DNA of 64,000 nt from Purpureocillium takamizusanense (lineage: Eukaryota > Ascomycota > Sordariomycetes > Hypocreales > Ophiocordycipitaceae). The stretch is taken from contig NC_063073.1 of NCBI RefSeq assembly GCF_022605165.1, forward strand, positions 310,001 to 374,000, given 5' to 3'. Positions 45,735 to 57,552 of this stretch are shown here, piece after piece. The notes under the pieces are model-generated. The model worked only from the letters and a program-made list of their open reading frames with translations, ran no database searches and was not told where the DNA came from. Positions within the stretch are counted from its first letter, which is position 1; each line of letters begins with the position of its first letter. Both the position numbers and the translations under genes were made by a program.

Positions 45735-47251
45735 AGACAGACTATATGCACAGCATGGTGCCAGCCCTCCCGTCACAGTAGTAGTAGCAGCAACAGCTGC
45801 GGCGGCGGCGGTATGGCGATTTTTAGGTCTACGCGCAATGACACGCTCCCGTCACTCGACAAAAAATGGCGTTTGAACAGGCGAGAGGATGCGACTAGAC
45901 TGCTGATGGTATTTTGGGGAATTTGTTTGCGCGGCTGGCGTGAGCTTCAGCATTCACTCTCGGCATCACACCTACACGATGACCGATAACGCTCCTTATG
46001 ATCATGACTTATACCCGGAGGGGCAAAAATATATAGACGGTGGCGGAACGCTGCTACGATTAATGGGAAAATGATAGTATCCAAACGGCCATGTACTCCA
46101 CACAGTGACAGGCTTGGCGATCTCTGTTCTTGGCAACGAGCAGGTGCCTACCCACCTGTTGTTCATCGAATCATGCTGGTCAGTGTAAGGATCCATACCT
46201 ACGGGCCTCAGCATGGCAATTATGCTGTAACCGACATGCAAGCCCCAAAATTATGTCGCATATATACGACACATCGCTACCCCGCGGCGAAAGAGGTGAA
46301 TAACTGCCGTACTTGCGAGGGCGGCATCCAGAACCTGACCGAGCCCGAACAAGGCATCTCACGAATGCTAGTTTCGCCGTTCGACAGTCCGAGGTAGCTG
46401 GTCTCGTTCCCGGCCGGGTCAAGTGTTTGGCAACGCGAGCACGCCATCGGCAGTATCATGCGAGCCCGACCCGTGGGCGTTGCTGCAGTCAGCGAGCCAG
46501 TCCGTCGTTCAGTCCGTCCGTCAGCATCGGGTTGGGTCGGAGACGAGCAGCCAGCATCGCAACGGCGCGGACGCGCGTGGGTCGCGCATGGCCAGATGGG
46601 CCAAATCCACACGAGACAGGATGAGAGCAAAAAATCCCGACCTGCGAAGTAGTAATAATGCGGGCCGGCGGCCTTGGAACCCCGATGCATGCTCGCGGTC
46701 TTTGTTGTTTGCCGGAGCCACAGCCCGTCAGAGCAGTTCGTATGTACGAAGTATACCGTACGTTACGTACGAAGTACGTAGATCTCCTGTGCTACCTACC
46801 GTAGCTACTTTGTCGTATCAGCAAGCCGACACTGCATCTGGCACGCATGATGATCGGCCCGCTTCTAGAAGCAGCCCATTGTCGTTCCACAACGGCGCTA
46901 GTAGAGGGATAAAAAAAGAAGTGCGTGCGTATGCACTACGTGGAATAAAGATGAGGTGATCTCCCGCGCCTCCATCGCGGCTCGCCATGACCAGCTGGGG
47001 AGGGAGGGGGCAGCGGAGCAGCTAGCAGCACGCGACGCTGATGAAGAAGAAAGCGGGACGCAAGACAGGGAGGGCAAGCCGCCACTTTCCCAGCTCGTGA
47101 GCACCATGCCCGTCCATTGCAGAGAAACAATGGATGGATGGCCATGCAGGCAGGTAGGCTTCCACCAAACGTTCCATGCATGTGCCGCATGTTGGAGCTG
47201 CAGCCACAATTATGTATCTTCCGGCCAGCCAGCCGGGTGGTCAGTCATTCA

Positions 47252-47274
47252 GACAAACAGACAGACAGACAGAC
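47252..47274 (+). repeat. (ACAG)n microsatellite
   Basis: About five ACAG units in non-coding DNA. Confidence 0.85.
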
Positions 47275-48082
47275 TCACGCAGGTCTGGCAAGTAGCCACA
47301 AAGCTAATACCTAATCGAGCCTCCGCCGCTTGTCACTGCCACTGCCGCCGGGCATCAAATCCGTCTGACTCTTTGGTGGTGAAATTTTGCAGCGAGCGGC
47401 GCGCTGATTGGTCGCTGACCGGGAGCGCTCCGATCGCGTCATCGGGCCAAGAGCCAGGGATGGATGGGGACGCTGCCCGGCCGTTGGCTGCCGCGCCCCT
47501 CCTTGTCCCCTCCATGTTGGCACAGGGCAGGGCCACTGAAGATGGGCGCTAAAAGCCGAGCCTCTGGCAGAAGGGCATGGTAAGGTTGTCTGGGCCTCGC
47601 TGATCCCACGTGCCGGCGGCGGGCGGCAGACAGCACGGACAGGGGAGGATGCCCTACCACATTTTCCAACGGCTTCCACTGCGGGTGGCTTGCGCCATGC
47701 AGACAGGGCTTTTTTTTTCTGAAACCTTTTTTTTTCTGGAAATTCTGGAAGACATTGTGTGACGGGGTGCTGCTCGATCAACATCACCTCGCCGAGGAGA
47801 AACCCAGCTACGTACTTGTACATGAAGGAATGGACTGGTGGAACAGACGACGGGGCGGCAATGGCTGCTTTCAGCCCCGATTCATTAGCATATAATAATA
47901 ATGCATCCAAAGTCGTGACCCGAGGGGGGCGATGGCACCATCGCCCGCGACCCGCAACGGACCCTCCATCGACCGCCTCGTTGCGGTAGTAAACTTGGTA
48001 CTAGAACAAGAAGCTTCTCATTCATGGGCGGGTGGCGTGGACACACGACGTCGAGCATGAATAGAGCTTTTAGTAGGTCAGT

Positions 48083-48093
48083 TATATATAAGG
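48083..48093 (+). promoter_or_regulatory. TATA-like element upstream of the permease
   Basis: The string tatatataagg lies about 340 bp before the permease ATG. It is a candidate only. Confidence 0.3.
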
Positions 48094-48434
48094 ACTTGGG
48101 GTGCGGGATGCTAGCGTTGGCACACACCACTTGCTTTTCCTCCTTCTCCCCCGGATCTTGATGCTTGGGTAGGATTATTTGCTACGACGTGGACGTTATT
48201 TCTTCTTGCATCGCGTTGTAGCTTTTCTTTTCTGCATGGCCGTCGGTCCGCGGTAGTCGGCATCTTTATTTTTGCTCTTGCTCTCCTAAGGGAGACAAGA
48301 CGACTGTCGTCCTCGGCGTCACATAAGACCATCACCTCGTGTGCCGAAACGAAAAAAATCCTACCACTCGCCACCTCGATCGACGAGACGACACGAGACG
48401 AAGCGCAGTTCAGTCCTCTTGCGCGCGCGCAAGG

Positions 48435-50311
48435 ATGGGCCTCACCAACGTGGACCACGACGCCGTCAAGGTGGCCGCCGGCAGCGACTCTGCCTCGGCC
48501 ACCAACGACACCGAAGTCGGTACGTACAGTATACATGTCCTCACGTACACACACACACACACACTCCATCTCTTTCCCTCGCAAATCTCGGCTTGACTCT
48601 CTTTTCTCCAACGGTCCCCCACCCCAAGCAGCAGCAGCAGCAGCCAAGAAAGAAAGAAAGAAAGAAAGACCACGGCTGACACTTGACAATGCTCCAGGCC
48701 GCCTCGAGATTGCACGCGAAAACAAGCGCCAGATCGGCATCCCGTCGGCCGCGCTCCTCATCCTCAACCGCATCATCGGCACCGGCATCTTCGCCACGCC
48801 CGGCACCATCCTCGCCCTCTGCGGCAGCGTCGGGCTCTCGCTCTTCATGTGGGTGGCGGGCATCTGCATCGCCGCCGCCGGCACCGCCGTCTACATGGAG
48901 CTCGGCACGGGGCTCCCGCGCAACGGCGGCGAGAAAAACTACCTCGAGTACGTCTACCGCAGCCCGCGGTTCCTCACCACCAGCCTGTACACGGGCTACG
49001 TGCTGCTGCTGGGCTGGGCCGCCGGCAACTCCGTCATGTTCGGCGAGTACATCCTGCACGCCGCCCGCGTCGAGGTGACGGACTGGAACAAGCGCGGCAT
49101 CGCCCTCGGCTGTCTGACCGCCGCGTTCCTCATCCACGGCACCGCGCTCAAGTGGGGGATCCGCCTGCAGAATGTCCTCGGCGTCCTCAAGATCCTCGTC
49201 ATCGTCGTCATCATCATCGCGCCCCTCGTCAACCTCCCCAAGGTCCGCGAGGTCAACAACTTCCACCACGCCTTTGACGGCACCACCGGCAGCGGCTACG
49301 GCGTCGTCATGGCCCTCTACAACGTCATCTGGAGCTTCGTCGGCTACAGCAACGCAAACTACGCCCTCTCCGAGACCAAGAACCCCACCCGCACCCTCAA
49401 GTTCGCCGCGCCCCTCGCCCTCGGCAGCATCTCCGTCCTCTACATGCTCGCCAACATCTCCTACTTTGCCGGCGTCTCCAAGGAAGAGATCCTCGAGGCC
49501 AAGCGCCTCGTCGCCGCCTCCCTCTTCCGCAACATGTTTGGCGAGTCCGCCGAGCGCGCCATGAGCGTCTTTGTCGCCCTCTCCGCCTTTGGCAACGTCC
49601 TTAGCGTCATCTTCTCCCAGGGCCGCCTCGTTCAGGAGCTCGGCCGCGAGGGCATCCTGCCCTTTTCCCGCTTCTGGGCCAGCAACCGCCCCTTCAACGC
49701 CCCGCTCGCCGGTCTCACCGAGCACTACATTGTCACCGTCATCACCATTGTCGCCCCGCCCGCCGGCGACGCCTACAACTTTGTCCTCAAGTAAGAAGAA
49801 ACCCCGCCCCCCTTCTATCCGTGTCTCATGAGTCGTGCTGCTAACCAGCGATACCATTAGCCTCATCTCATACCCCCTCGCCATCATCAACGTCTTCGTC
49901 GCCGGCGCCCTCATCCACCTCTACCGCCACCGCGCCGCGTGGAACTGGAACCCGCCGCTCAAGGCGTCCCTGCCTGTCGCCATCTTCTTCCTCCTCAGCA
50001 ACATCTACCTCGTCGTCGCGCCATTCATCCCGCCCGAGGAGGGCCAGAGCGTCTACGACTCCCTACCCTACTACATCCACTGCGTCGTCGGCTTCGGCAT
50101 CATCTTCGCCGGTGGCGTCTACTGGCTGATATGGGCCAAGCTGCTGCCCTGGGTCGGCCGCTACGAGCTCGTCCGCGAGACCGTCGTCGACGACATCGAC
50201 GGGTGGGAGAGGACGCAGTTTTCCACCCGGCCGCTGGGGGATAGCATCAAGGACGACGCAGCCCCCGTGGACTACGGGACGACGACCGGCAGGGAGGAAC
50301 GGAGAGACTGA
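48435..50311 (+). CDS. amino-acid permease, Mup1/LAT type
   Basis: Exons 48435..48519, 48698..49790 and 49861..50311, with introns of 178 nt (GTACGT/CAG) and 70 nt (GTAAGA/TAG with a CTAAC branch site), give 542 residues. The first membrane helix carries IPSAALLILNRIIGTGIFATPG, the APC/LAT consensus, and NPTRTLKFAAPLALGS lies after the WSFVGYSNANYALSETK segment. The overall layout matches high-affinity methionine permeases of the Mup1 type, with about twelve membrane helices. Uptake of methionine or another neutral amino acid at the plasma membrane is expected. The first intron contains AC and AGAA microsatellites (48546-48564 and about 48645-48669). Confidence 0.92.
48520..48697 (+). repeat. 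intron with AC and AGAA microsatellites
   Basis: The first permease intron holds an AC repeat (about 48546-48564) and an (AGAA)n run (about 48645-48669) and is longer than the other introns of the window. It ends in a normal CAG. Confidence 0.8.
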
Positions 50312-52640
50312 CGCGCCAAGGTGCAGCGAGTCTCTTTTTTCCCTTTTTTCGTTTTCAACAAACAAGCGAATCATATATAATGAAAGCATAATGAAGATGA
50401 TGTATATTGTCAATGACTCTTTTCAACCTTGACCAACACATGTAACTGAGTGCAAATGCGTGCCCGGGCTTGAGACGCAGCACTACCCATCAAGTTTCGA
50501 TATCGTTCATCAGCATCACCCACAGCAATGACGTGACACTGCACTTGCCGAAAGCCCTCACGTGCATCACCGCAAATGCATCATTCTGCACTCATGCACG
50601 CGCCTACCGACGTGGCTTTTCCTTGCCTGCCGCTCGCTGGCTCTCGCAGGGCCGCCCGCCAGCCAGCCTCGCACAGCACTCATTCACATTTGCCCCCCCC
50701 CCCCCTTCGTCGTGCGGTCATTCATTCAGGCTCATCTCGTTCCCCGCCTGCAGATTGGCTTAAAGACTCCCGAGGCGGGCTGATGGCGTGAATGAATGGT
50801 GAATGGTAATTAACTTAGTGCCCGGTGAGTGAGTGCAGTCAGCACGCAAAAAACAAAAACCCCAAATATCTGCTATACATACACGAGCCCGGTCGTCAAT
50901 GGGGGTGGATAGGTGAGTGGGTGTCCGTCTGGTTCCGTCGCTGCTCTGATGTCAGCAGAGGACATCGCGATGATCCCAAACACGCGTATTCGCGGCCGAG
51001 GAGAGCATAGCCATCTCGCTAGGAGCGGTGGTGTGTAAGACTTGGGCCATTACCATGCCCGTTCATCCATTCATATCCATGCAGACAGGCAGACAGACAG
51101 AACGACAACGGGCGTGGGAACAGGGTGGCAGAGGTTCACATATTCCCCTTTCGTCCCTCCACTCCCCCCCTCCTCCCTTGCGATCAAATGTCGGGAGCAA
51201 AGGTGCAAAGGTTTCATCATCGCGGCTAAGCAAGTGAGTGAGCGTCCATCAATTGATCATCCCTCATCGTCGCCCATCATATCATCACAAGTCATCATCA
51301 TCCCCACGCGCGCTTGTTCAGCCCCCCCCCCATCCCGCGCTTGGTCGCTATACTCGTATAGAAATCACATCCGGAAAGGCATCTTGCCGATCGCTCCCTC
51401 CCACGCCGCGCCCCGCTCGCTTCACTGGCCCGCCATCCGCGCAAGAGTTGCATCCCCTTCCCCTGCCCCTGCATCCCTCCCGCATCTCCTCCAGCCGCAA
51501 CGACTGACTGACTGGTGGCGCATCTGGTTGCTGACGGCGCATGACGCCCCCCCCCCCCCTCCCCTGCCTGCCGTGCCTGCCTGTTGGGCGACGACAGGGC
51601 CAAACAGACGCCGCGCCAAGGGATCGATTGACGTTTTGATGATGGGGCTGCTTGTTGGCGGCTCGGCGGCCGACTCCACGAGTTAATCTAAAAGTCCGCA
51701 GCCGAAGGCGATGGTGGGGGTTTTCGTGCCTCGCAGTCACCACCTCAATCACCAGTCGCTCAGTTGTGCCTGCCCTTATGGCTCGACCTTTCTGTTCACG
51801 AGCTGATTATCAACGGCATGAAAAGAACTGGCGACAATGTCAGGGGAGGGGGGCGGGCATGTACCCATCGAGCTGCCTTCCACCAACTACATCATCTGCA
51901 AGCGCGCACGGCGGTTCTCGTCAGTCGACCAGCTATGGTATACTTCGAATGAAGTACATCAAGAGACATCCCAACACGTCCGTCGGCCCGGGCTCGGCAG
52001 AAACAGAAACATAATCCCCAGCAGAGCTCGAAATAGGCGCCGCCGAGCAATTGCAGCCCCATGTCGGCCAACTCTGTGTGTGGCCCCAGGGATTCGGTTA
52101 CAGGGGAACGCCGTCTGGTGCATCGACCGTAGGCTCGAAGCGTAAACCGCCGAGAGACCACTCGCTCCCTCCTGAGTACAGAGACCCCCCCCCTTATTAG
52201 GCTTCAACGGAGCGAGCAAGCAAGTTTAAGGCCATACCCCGGAGTCCGGCTCTCGTGGGGCCATTCCGAGGGTAGGACTCACTTAGTGTGCGTACTGCGT
52301 GCTACTCGTACGGGGCTACGTACATGGAGGCTTGTTGATGCACACCAGCATGCTTCCGACGTCGTCGTCTCTTATCATCGTGCCTGCAGGGCTGTACATG
52401 TCTTCTTCTCTCTCCTGCTTTTGACGTAACCGCCCAGGGGGTGGAAGGGGACCGGGAGTCTGACCAGAGCAACCTGCAATACAATACATATACAGCCTCC
52501 TCCTCCTCCTCCTCCTCCTCCTCCTCCTCATCTGTCTCGTCTCGCCCAACTGCCCTTTCTTATCTCTGTTACCGTCCTCCACTTTGTTTCCTTATCCCCC
52601 ACCACATGCGTCGACATCAGTCTCGCTCCCTGCGATAGCC
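50312..52640. other. 2.3 kb gene-poor region
   Basis: Poly-C runs (near 50694-50704, 51323, 51547 and 52186) and a (CCT)n microsatellite at 52497-52529 are the main features. Open frames are low complexity. No gene is supported. Confidence 0.5.
52497..52529 (+). repeat. (CCT)n microsatellite
   Basis: Eleven or so CCT units, about 110 bp upstream of the start of the next gene, probably within its promoter or 5' leader. Confidence 0.9.
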
Positions 52641-53371
52641 ATGGCCGCCTCGGCACTCGCGACGAGCCTCCTCACCGTCTGCCCCGTCGTCGGCGACCTC
52701 CCCACGCTCTTCGGCCCCGACAGCACCACGACCCATCCCACCCCGTCTCGGCGCCAGATGGCCGCCCTGCTCCGGAACGGAGGCGGCGGTGGCGGCGGTG
52801 TCGGTGGCGCTGTCTATCCACGACGTCAGCATAGCGACAGCAGCACAAGCAGCAACAGCAGCGGCTGTCAGCGCGGTAGCAGCGCCACGAGCGGCGGCGG
52901 AACGAACAGCAGGAGAGAGTCTGTCGACTCTACAACGATAACAACAGCAGGAGCAGGCTCGAGCTGTTGCGGCTCCCCATCATGCCTCGAGTGCGACGCC
53001 ACCGCAGCGGTGCGCGAAATGGCCGTATGCGTCGAGGACCCGGCTGAAGACCACGACGCCGCCTCTTCCTCCTCCTCCTCTTCCTCTTCCGTCACATCCG
53101 TGCTGCTTCTGACACGGGGCAGCGCCCTCTCAGGTGAGCGAGCAGCAGCAGCAGTAGCAGCCTCCCTTATCATCTGGCTCCTGACAGCTGACTCTTTCTC
53201 TCCGTTGACCCAAGGCACCGGTGTGGACGCCCTGGGTGACGGCTTCATGGTGTTTGACACCAGCATGCGGCAGATACAGACACGTACGGGCAGCACTCTA
53301 CCTTGGCGACCCATTTGCTTTGTATGCGCGTCGCTGACACCCACATGGCCGTAGTAGGCGACTCTACATAG
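52641..53371 (+). CDS. Ser/Gly-rich protein of unknown function
   Basis: Exons 52641..53133, 53215..53283 and 53355..53371 (GTGAGC/AAG and GTACGG/TAG borders) combine in phase to 192 residues ending in MRQIQTLGDST. The first exon starts MAASALATSLLTVCPVVGDL, then a Gly run, a Ser-rich region and a CCGSPSCLECD cluster of Cys, then an acidic stretch and nine consecutive Ser. The ending FMVFDTSMRQIQTLGDST is more regular than the rest and argues for real coding. No domain is recognised. The splice model, especially the 17-nt last exon, is tentative. Confidence 0.5.
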
Positions 53372-54038
53372 ACAAAACGAGCCGCCAGTTCGATCAACAG
53401 GACGGGGATGGAGCCTTGCGGGCCGCAGGCTCACACCAATGCGTTCGCCGGTAGATGGGGACTGGGAGGCAGATCTGTTGACATATGCAAGCAAACCGGT
53501 TTTTGGGCGCACGGTGTTAGGATGTCATGATTCGTCTGGGTTTGGCCTAATCAATTTCTTATACATAGCACCGCAGCCCATCTAAACAAGAGCTGAACAC
53601 AGCCAATATTCACACACAAGAACCGCGGTTCGCACCTAACGCCGACGTCTCGTCCATCACATGCCGAGCGATGGCTCGCCCGGGGCCTGTCCGTTCTCCG
53701 TCTCCTCCCGGCTCCCCGTGCGGCAGCCTTGTCCGCGCGGCACGGGGCCTGGCGTCTGATTCATACCCCGAGATCCAGTGGCCAACCCTTCCTCCTGATC
53801 TCGAAGTTGGCTTAGGCCTTGTCGCTGCCTCTCCTTGGCAGCATTCACGCGCCTGTTGTTTCCTTTTGCCTGATGTTCGTGATTAGCCATGTCCATCGAT
53901 GCCAGCCGTTTCGGAAAACTCACCCGAAATTCCTTCCTTGGAGCGTTGACAATCCTGAGCTTCCAACCATCGCCTGCCGTAAGGATGGATTTGACAAGCT
54001 GCTTGGAGTGCTATCTTTCGTCAGCCGCATGCCGTTCG
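53372..54038. other. convergent intergenic region
   Basis: 0.67 kb between two convergent genes; open frames show no domain. It should hold both 3' ends. Confidence 0.45.
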
Positions 54039-55391
54039 TCAAGCAACACCTCTTGATAACTCACCCTGAGCACGAAGCTGATTGCATCTATGCGTCCCTG
54101 GAACGAAGGAAAAGGCTCCTAGGCCCCATCCGCCACGCACCAGGTCGGTAGCTGCGTCTCTCCTCTCTGGGAGCACAACGATGCCTCCTGTGATATCGTC
54201 AGATCTTGTTTCAATCATCCATGGTCGGTCGCCTCTGGTATTTACCACTATCGCCCATGCGACCAACTCAATCGTCTGATCGCTCGGGACTTGACCAAGA
54301 ATCCTCCGCTGCTGTTCCTCGCGACTCGGAAGCAATTTTTCGAGATCGCAAGCACTGGGTCGAGGTTCCAAGCCCGGACATGACTCTTCTTCGCCGTTTT
54401 GGGAAAGCATCCCCATGGCCTTCGCCTTGCCCTCACGGTCAAGAGCGCTCTTCCATTCCAGAATGTACCTCCAGTCCATGATGGCATCAAAGATCTGCCT
54501 TACTACTCTCACCCAGGCATTGTCTGAAGTCGGGAACGAGTCGTCGTCTACCGGGCTCGTGCATTCGTGGGGAGGCTTGCTGTAGATTTTCTGGAGGGTC
54601 ATCCTGGCTATCCTTGCCTCATCCAAGCTTCGATAGTGTCCTTGCCATTGTCCCGTCTGTTCTTTGCCGGTGTTGACCAACTTCGTTTCGTACTCTGTCA
54701 TTGTCAAACGCTCCTTGCGGGGTTTCAACACACGATAACCTTCAGGATTCCAGAAGCGCTTCAGCTGCTCCTTGATTGTCGATTCCATGAAACTGGTGAT
54801 GGCAATATGTTCCTCCGCTCTATGCTCTGCGCTCACCGAGCGACTATATTGATCGCGCTCCTCCTGGGCATCAGTTGTATGTACCTTGAGCGGGTCGCGC
54901 TGTTGTCGCGATGGGCCTCCACCTGGTATTCGAGTTGGCTCGTAGCACGGGTGATCAGCCTCATTGAGGAGGGGACACAGCCTCGTGTGATCGCCGAAAG
55001 TCGGATTCGCAATCTTTGTTATGATTTCTGGTGTCACGGTCTGATGATAACTGCTATACAATCGCCGTTGATTAGAGAACCCATTTCGAGGAAGGGTCAG
55101 ACAGAGGACGTACGGGATGGCCAGGAAATTGTTCGAAGGAGGCAGTATCGGCCTCTGCGTCTGTTGTTGGGGACACTGCAGGCTCTGTTCTAGATATGCG
55201 AAGTTATAGTCCACCACATTGGTATTCAGAAGCGGTGGAAGTCCGCACTGGTCTTCATCGAGCGCTCGTTGTTGTGCAGGGGCCTCGTGGTGGATAGACG
55301 CGAATCCAAAGCTGCCCCAGTCAGCCGAGTCGTATCGGAGCGCAGCAAAGTCATGTTCATCGTTTGTGCGGTCGCGTCTGAAATCGTCCAT
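54039..55391 (-). CDS. protein of unknown function
   Basis: Exon 1 is 55391..55114, the intron 55113..55054 (GTACGT/TAG with CTAAT branch site), exon 2 55053..54039, giving 430 residues. The unspliced frame is also open, but the splice signals are good and the intron-encoded peptide is unlike its surroundings. The protein is hydrophilic with a central basic helix-forming region (ESTIKEQLKRFWNPEGYRVLKPRKERL) and WVRVVRQIFDAIMDWRYILEWKSAL. No domain is recognised. There is no signal peptide or membrane segment, so a cytosolic or nuclear location is likely. The C-terminal 60 residues are less convincing and may hide another intron. Confidence 0.6.
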   Translation of the reverse strand: MDDFRRDRTNDEHDFAALRYDSADWGSFGFASIHHEAPAQQRALDEDQCGLPPLLNTNVVDYNFAYLEQSLQCPQQQTQRPILPPSNNFLAIPYVLCLTLPRNGFSNQRRLYSSYHQTVTPEIITKIANPTFGDHTRLCPLLNEADHPCYEPTRIPGGGPSRQQRDPLKVHTTDAQEERDQYSRSVSAEHRAEEHIAITSFMESTIKEQLKRFWNPEGYRVLKPRKERLTMTEYETKLVNTGKEQTGQWQGHYRSLDEARIARMTLQKIYSKPPHECTSPVDDDSFPTSDNAWVRVVRQIFDAIMDWRYILEWKSALDREGKAKAMGMLSQNGEEESCPGLEPRPSACDLEKLLPSREEQQRRILGQVPSDQTIELVAWAIVVNTRGDRPWMIETRSDDITGGIVVLPERRDAATDLVRGGWGLGAFSFVPGTHRCNQLRAQGELSRGVA

Positions 55392-57552
55392 GCCGAAAAA
55401 GAATGCCGCATAGGCAGTGCAAAGTCACAAAAGATGCCGGGGCTTCAGGATGCTCACGAGAAAGGTACTGAAGGGAGGGTGCGGTCGGGAGCAACACCAC
55501 AAGGGCAAAGCAGGTACGCGAGAAAGCGTGAGGAAGAGGTTTTGGTTCGCTTGGACACGAGAATAGGGGGCAGCAAACAGAGCCGTCTACGCTGTTCGCT
55601 GGTTGTCCGGCACGCCAACCAAGTTCGGCTGCCCGGTTGCCCTCGAGCCGTTTATGCCCCAGGCACTCACTCTGCGACCAAGTCTTCATTCGGGCTCGCG
55701 GAACAGTGGCACTCAGCTAAGATGCAGCCACCCGTCGTAACGACGGCATTGTTGCATTGGCAATGCCATAACATGAGGAAAGCTTGCGTCTCAAGAGGTC
55801 GACACCATCCAAGGTCGGGCAAGGTTGGCGTACCGGACAACGACGACCGTGGGCCCCGGAGGATGTCCTACGTCGGCCAGGACTCTTATATCGATACGGC
55901 TACCGTTGCGTTGCATCGCAAGACCGTACGCAAACGGGCATCGTGGGTCCTAGTCTGTGGTCCTCACAGCATTATAGCTCCCTTGTTGATACAGTCAGAT
56001 GTCTGTCTGCCAATGCAAGGCTTGCTCCTCACCATTGCCACTCTGCCCCCACGGCGCACCCAACGTCAGATACCTACGTTATGCGCTGCAATAGGCGTCC
56101 TGTAGCGAGTAGTCGAAGTTTGCTCGGCTTTCGTCGAAGATTGTCCACTAACAAGGATTGAGATCTTGAACAGGAAGTTGGTTTGGAATCCGGACAGGCC
56201 CAGTGCAGAAATCAGCCCGTTGCCACCTTGGACCCTGGCGATCTAACACAGGCGTGGAACATTCGACGAAGCGGGAATGGCTGGCAAGCCCTACGGTGGC
56301 TTAAAGGCTGACCACCACGCCCAGCTGTGAGCAGGGGCCGTGAGGCGTAGCAAGCCCAGAGGCTGCACCAGAGCGGCCCGAGAAGACCAATGCCGCCTTG
56401 GCCAGAATTTGCCGATTTCTGGATCGAGCCGCACGTCTCATCCTGATGACAGATCAGTGCTGACATGCGCAGCAATCTTGTTTCTTGTGATATTTCAACG
56501 AGAAAAGGGTTCTGGGAGTTGGCTCTTCTCTGACTGCGCAGACCAGCTGTCCTCGAGACGCCGTTGACAATACGTAAACACGGCCGACTTCGGTTCCGCT
56601 AAAAGTATTGGATATGGGGCCCAAGGGACCTCGGATCCGGTCCATGGAGAAGATGCGGAGTCAGTGACAAGTTCTGTGACTGGAACGAACGCCACGCGGG
56701 GGCGACTGCATTTAAGCTTGGCGTCCAGCGATGGGGGGGCCTAGTAGCACCCGTGTGCGGCTGACTCGCGCGCGGGATGGATCTGCGCTCGCGCAATGGC
56801 TCCGTTGCACTGCATGTAGGTCGCATCATCATGTCGTCGCGGGTTTCGCTGCCGAAGAATAGTAGTCGTACCCGGCGGTGAAGTGCCGGCGGGATGATGG
56901 AGTCGATGGACGACGATGCGACTGTCGAGAAAACTCGCATTGCGCCCTGGAAGAAGCGAGGTGACACAGGTGGGGAGGGCACTAAACGAGATGCGGGGTG
57001 TGTCCCGCGAGCCCTGTAAACTGGCAGGGGCCAGGGCCAAACCTGACCAGTCCCAGCGGCCGTAAGAGGCGGCGGTGGAATCGCCGCTCCATCGCCGGCA
57101 GTCCCGTCCACTTCGCGCCTTCCTTGCCCGAAGGAGGGTGGTCATCATTTGGAAAGATGGCACGGTCGCAGCCGCCGGTTCTGTGCCACTCGGCGAGCTG
57201 AGAAAGCAATGCGGTGCCTGATGAGGGACGAGACGCCAGTCCAGTCCAGTCCAGGGATGAACCAAGACGGACGATCCAAAATGCTGCGCACGAGGGCTCT
57301 AGCGGCGGTATAAAAGCCAGGCACACAGCCCCCCGACCTCGGTAGACATTGTACATTGCCCCTCGGCGCGCGCGCATGTCTTGGGTTTTCCTCTCCCACA
57401 CTGTTGTCTGTTTGTGACGGACCCAGAGGCTGCACCGCGTCTTGATCCTCGCCGAGCTCGCGCGAAAGACGGACAAGCTGAGAGAAGCAGGCTCACCGAG
57501 CGTAGCCCGTCAACCAGAACGCAAGGCCGGCTCATCGTTGTGCGCGCGCATC
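55392..57552. other. 2.2 kb gene-poor region, promoter of the MFS gene at its right end
   Basis: No gene supported. A CCAGT pentamer is repeated near 57237-57254, and a TATA element lies at 57309. Confidence 0.5.
57309..57316 (+). promoter_or_regulatory. TATA box candidate of the MFS gene
   Basis: tataaaag stands 244 bp upstream of the ATG at 57553 in a GC-rich setting. Confidence 0.45.

Larger units (their letters stand above)
45735..48434. other. 2.7 kb gene-poor region
   Basis: No gene supported. It includes a palindrome-rich stretch of acgtacg/gtacgta units at about 46740-46780, an (ACAG)n run at about 47252-47274, T-rich runs near 47710-47740, and a TATA-like string (tatatataagg) at 48083 that may serve the permease gene. 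Confidence 0.5.

Noticed and set aside
48541..49914. 457-residue frame antisense to the permease
   Set aside because: It mirrors the codon bias of the permease and is Asp/Glu/Val/Gly-rich with no fold; a shadow of the real gene.
55269..56105. 278-residue forward frame upstream of the second MFS gene
   Set aside because: Overlaps the start of the minus-strand gene, begins at a non-ATG codon and shows no recognisable domain.
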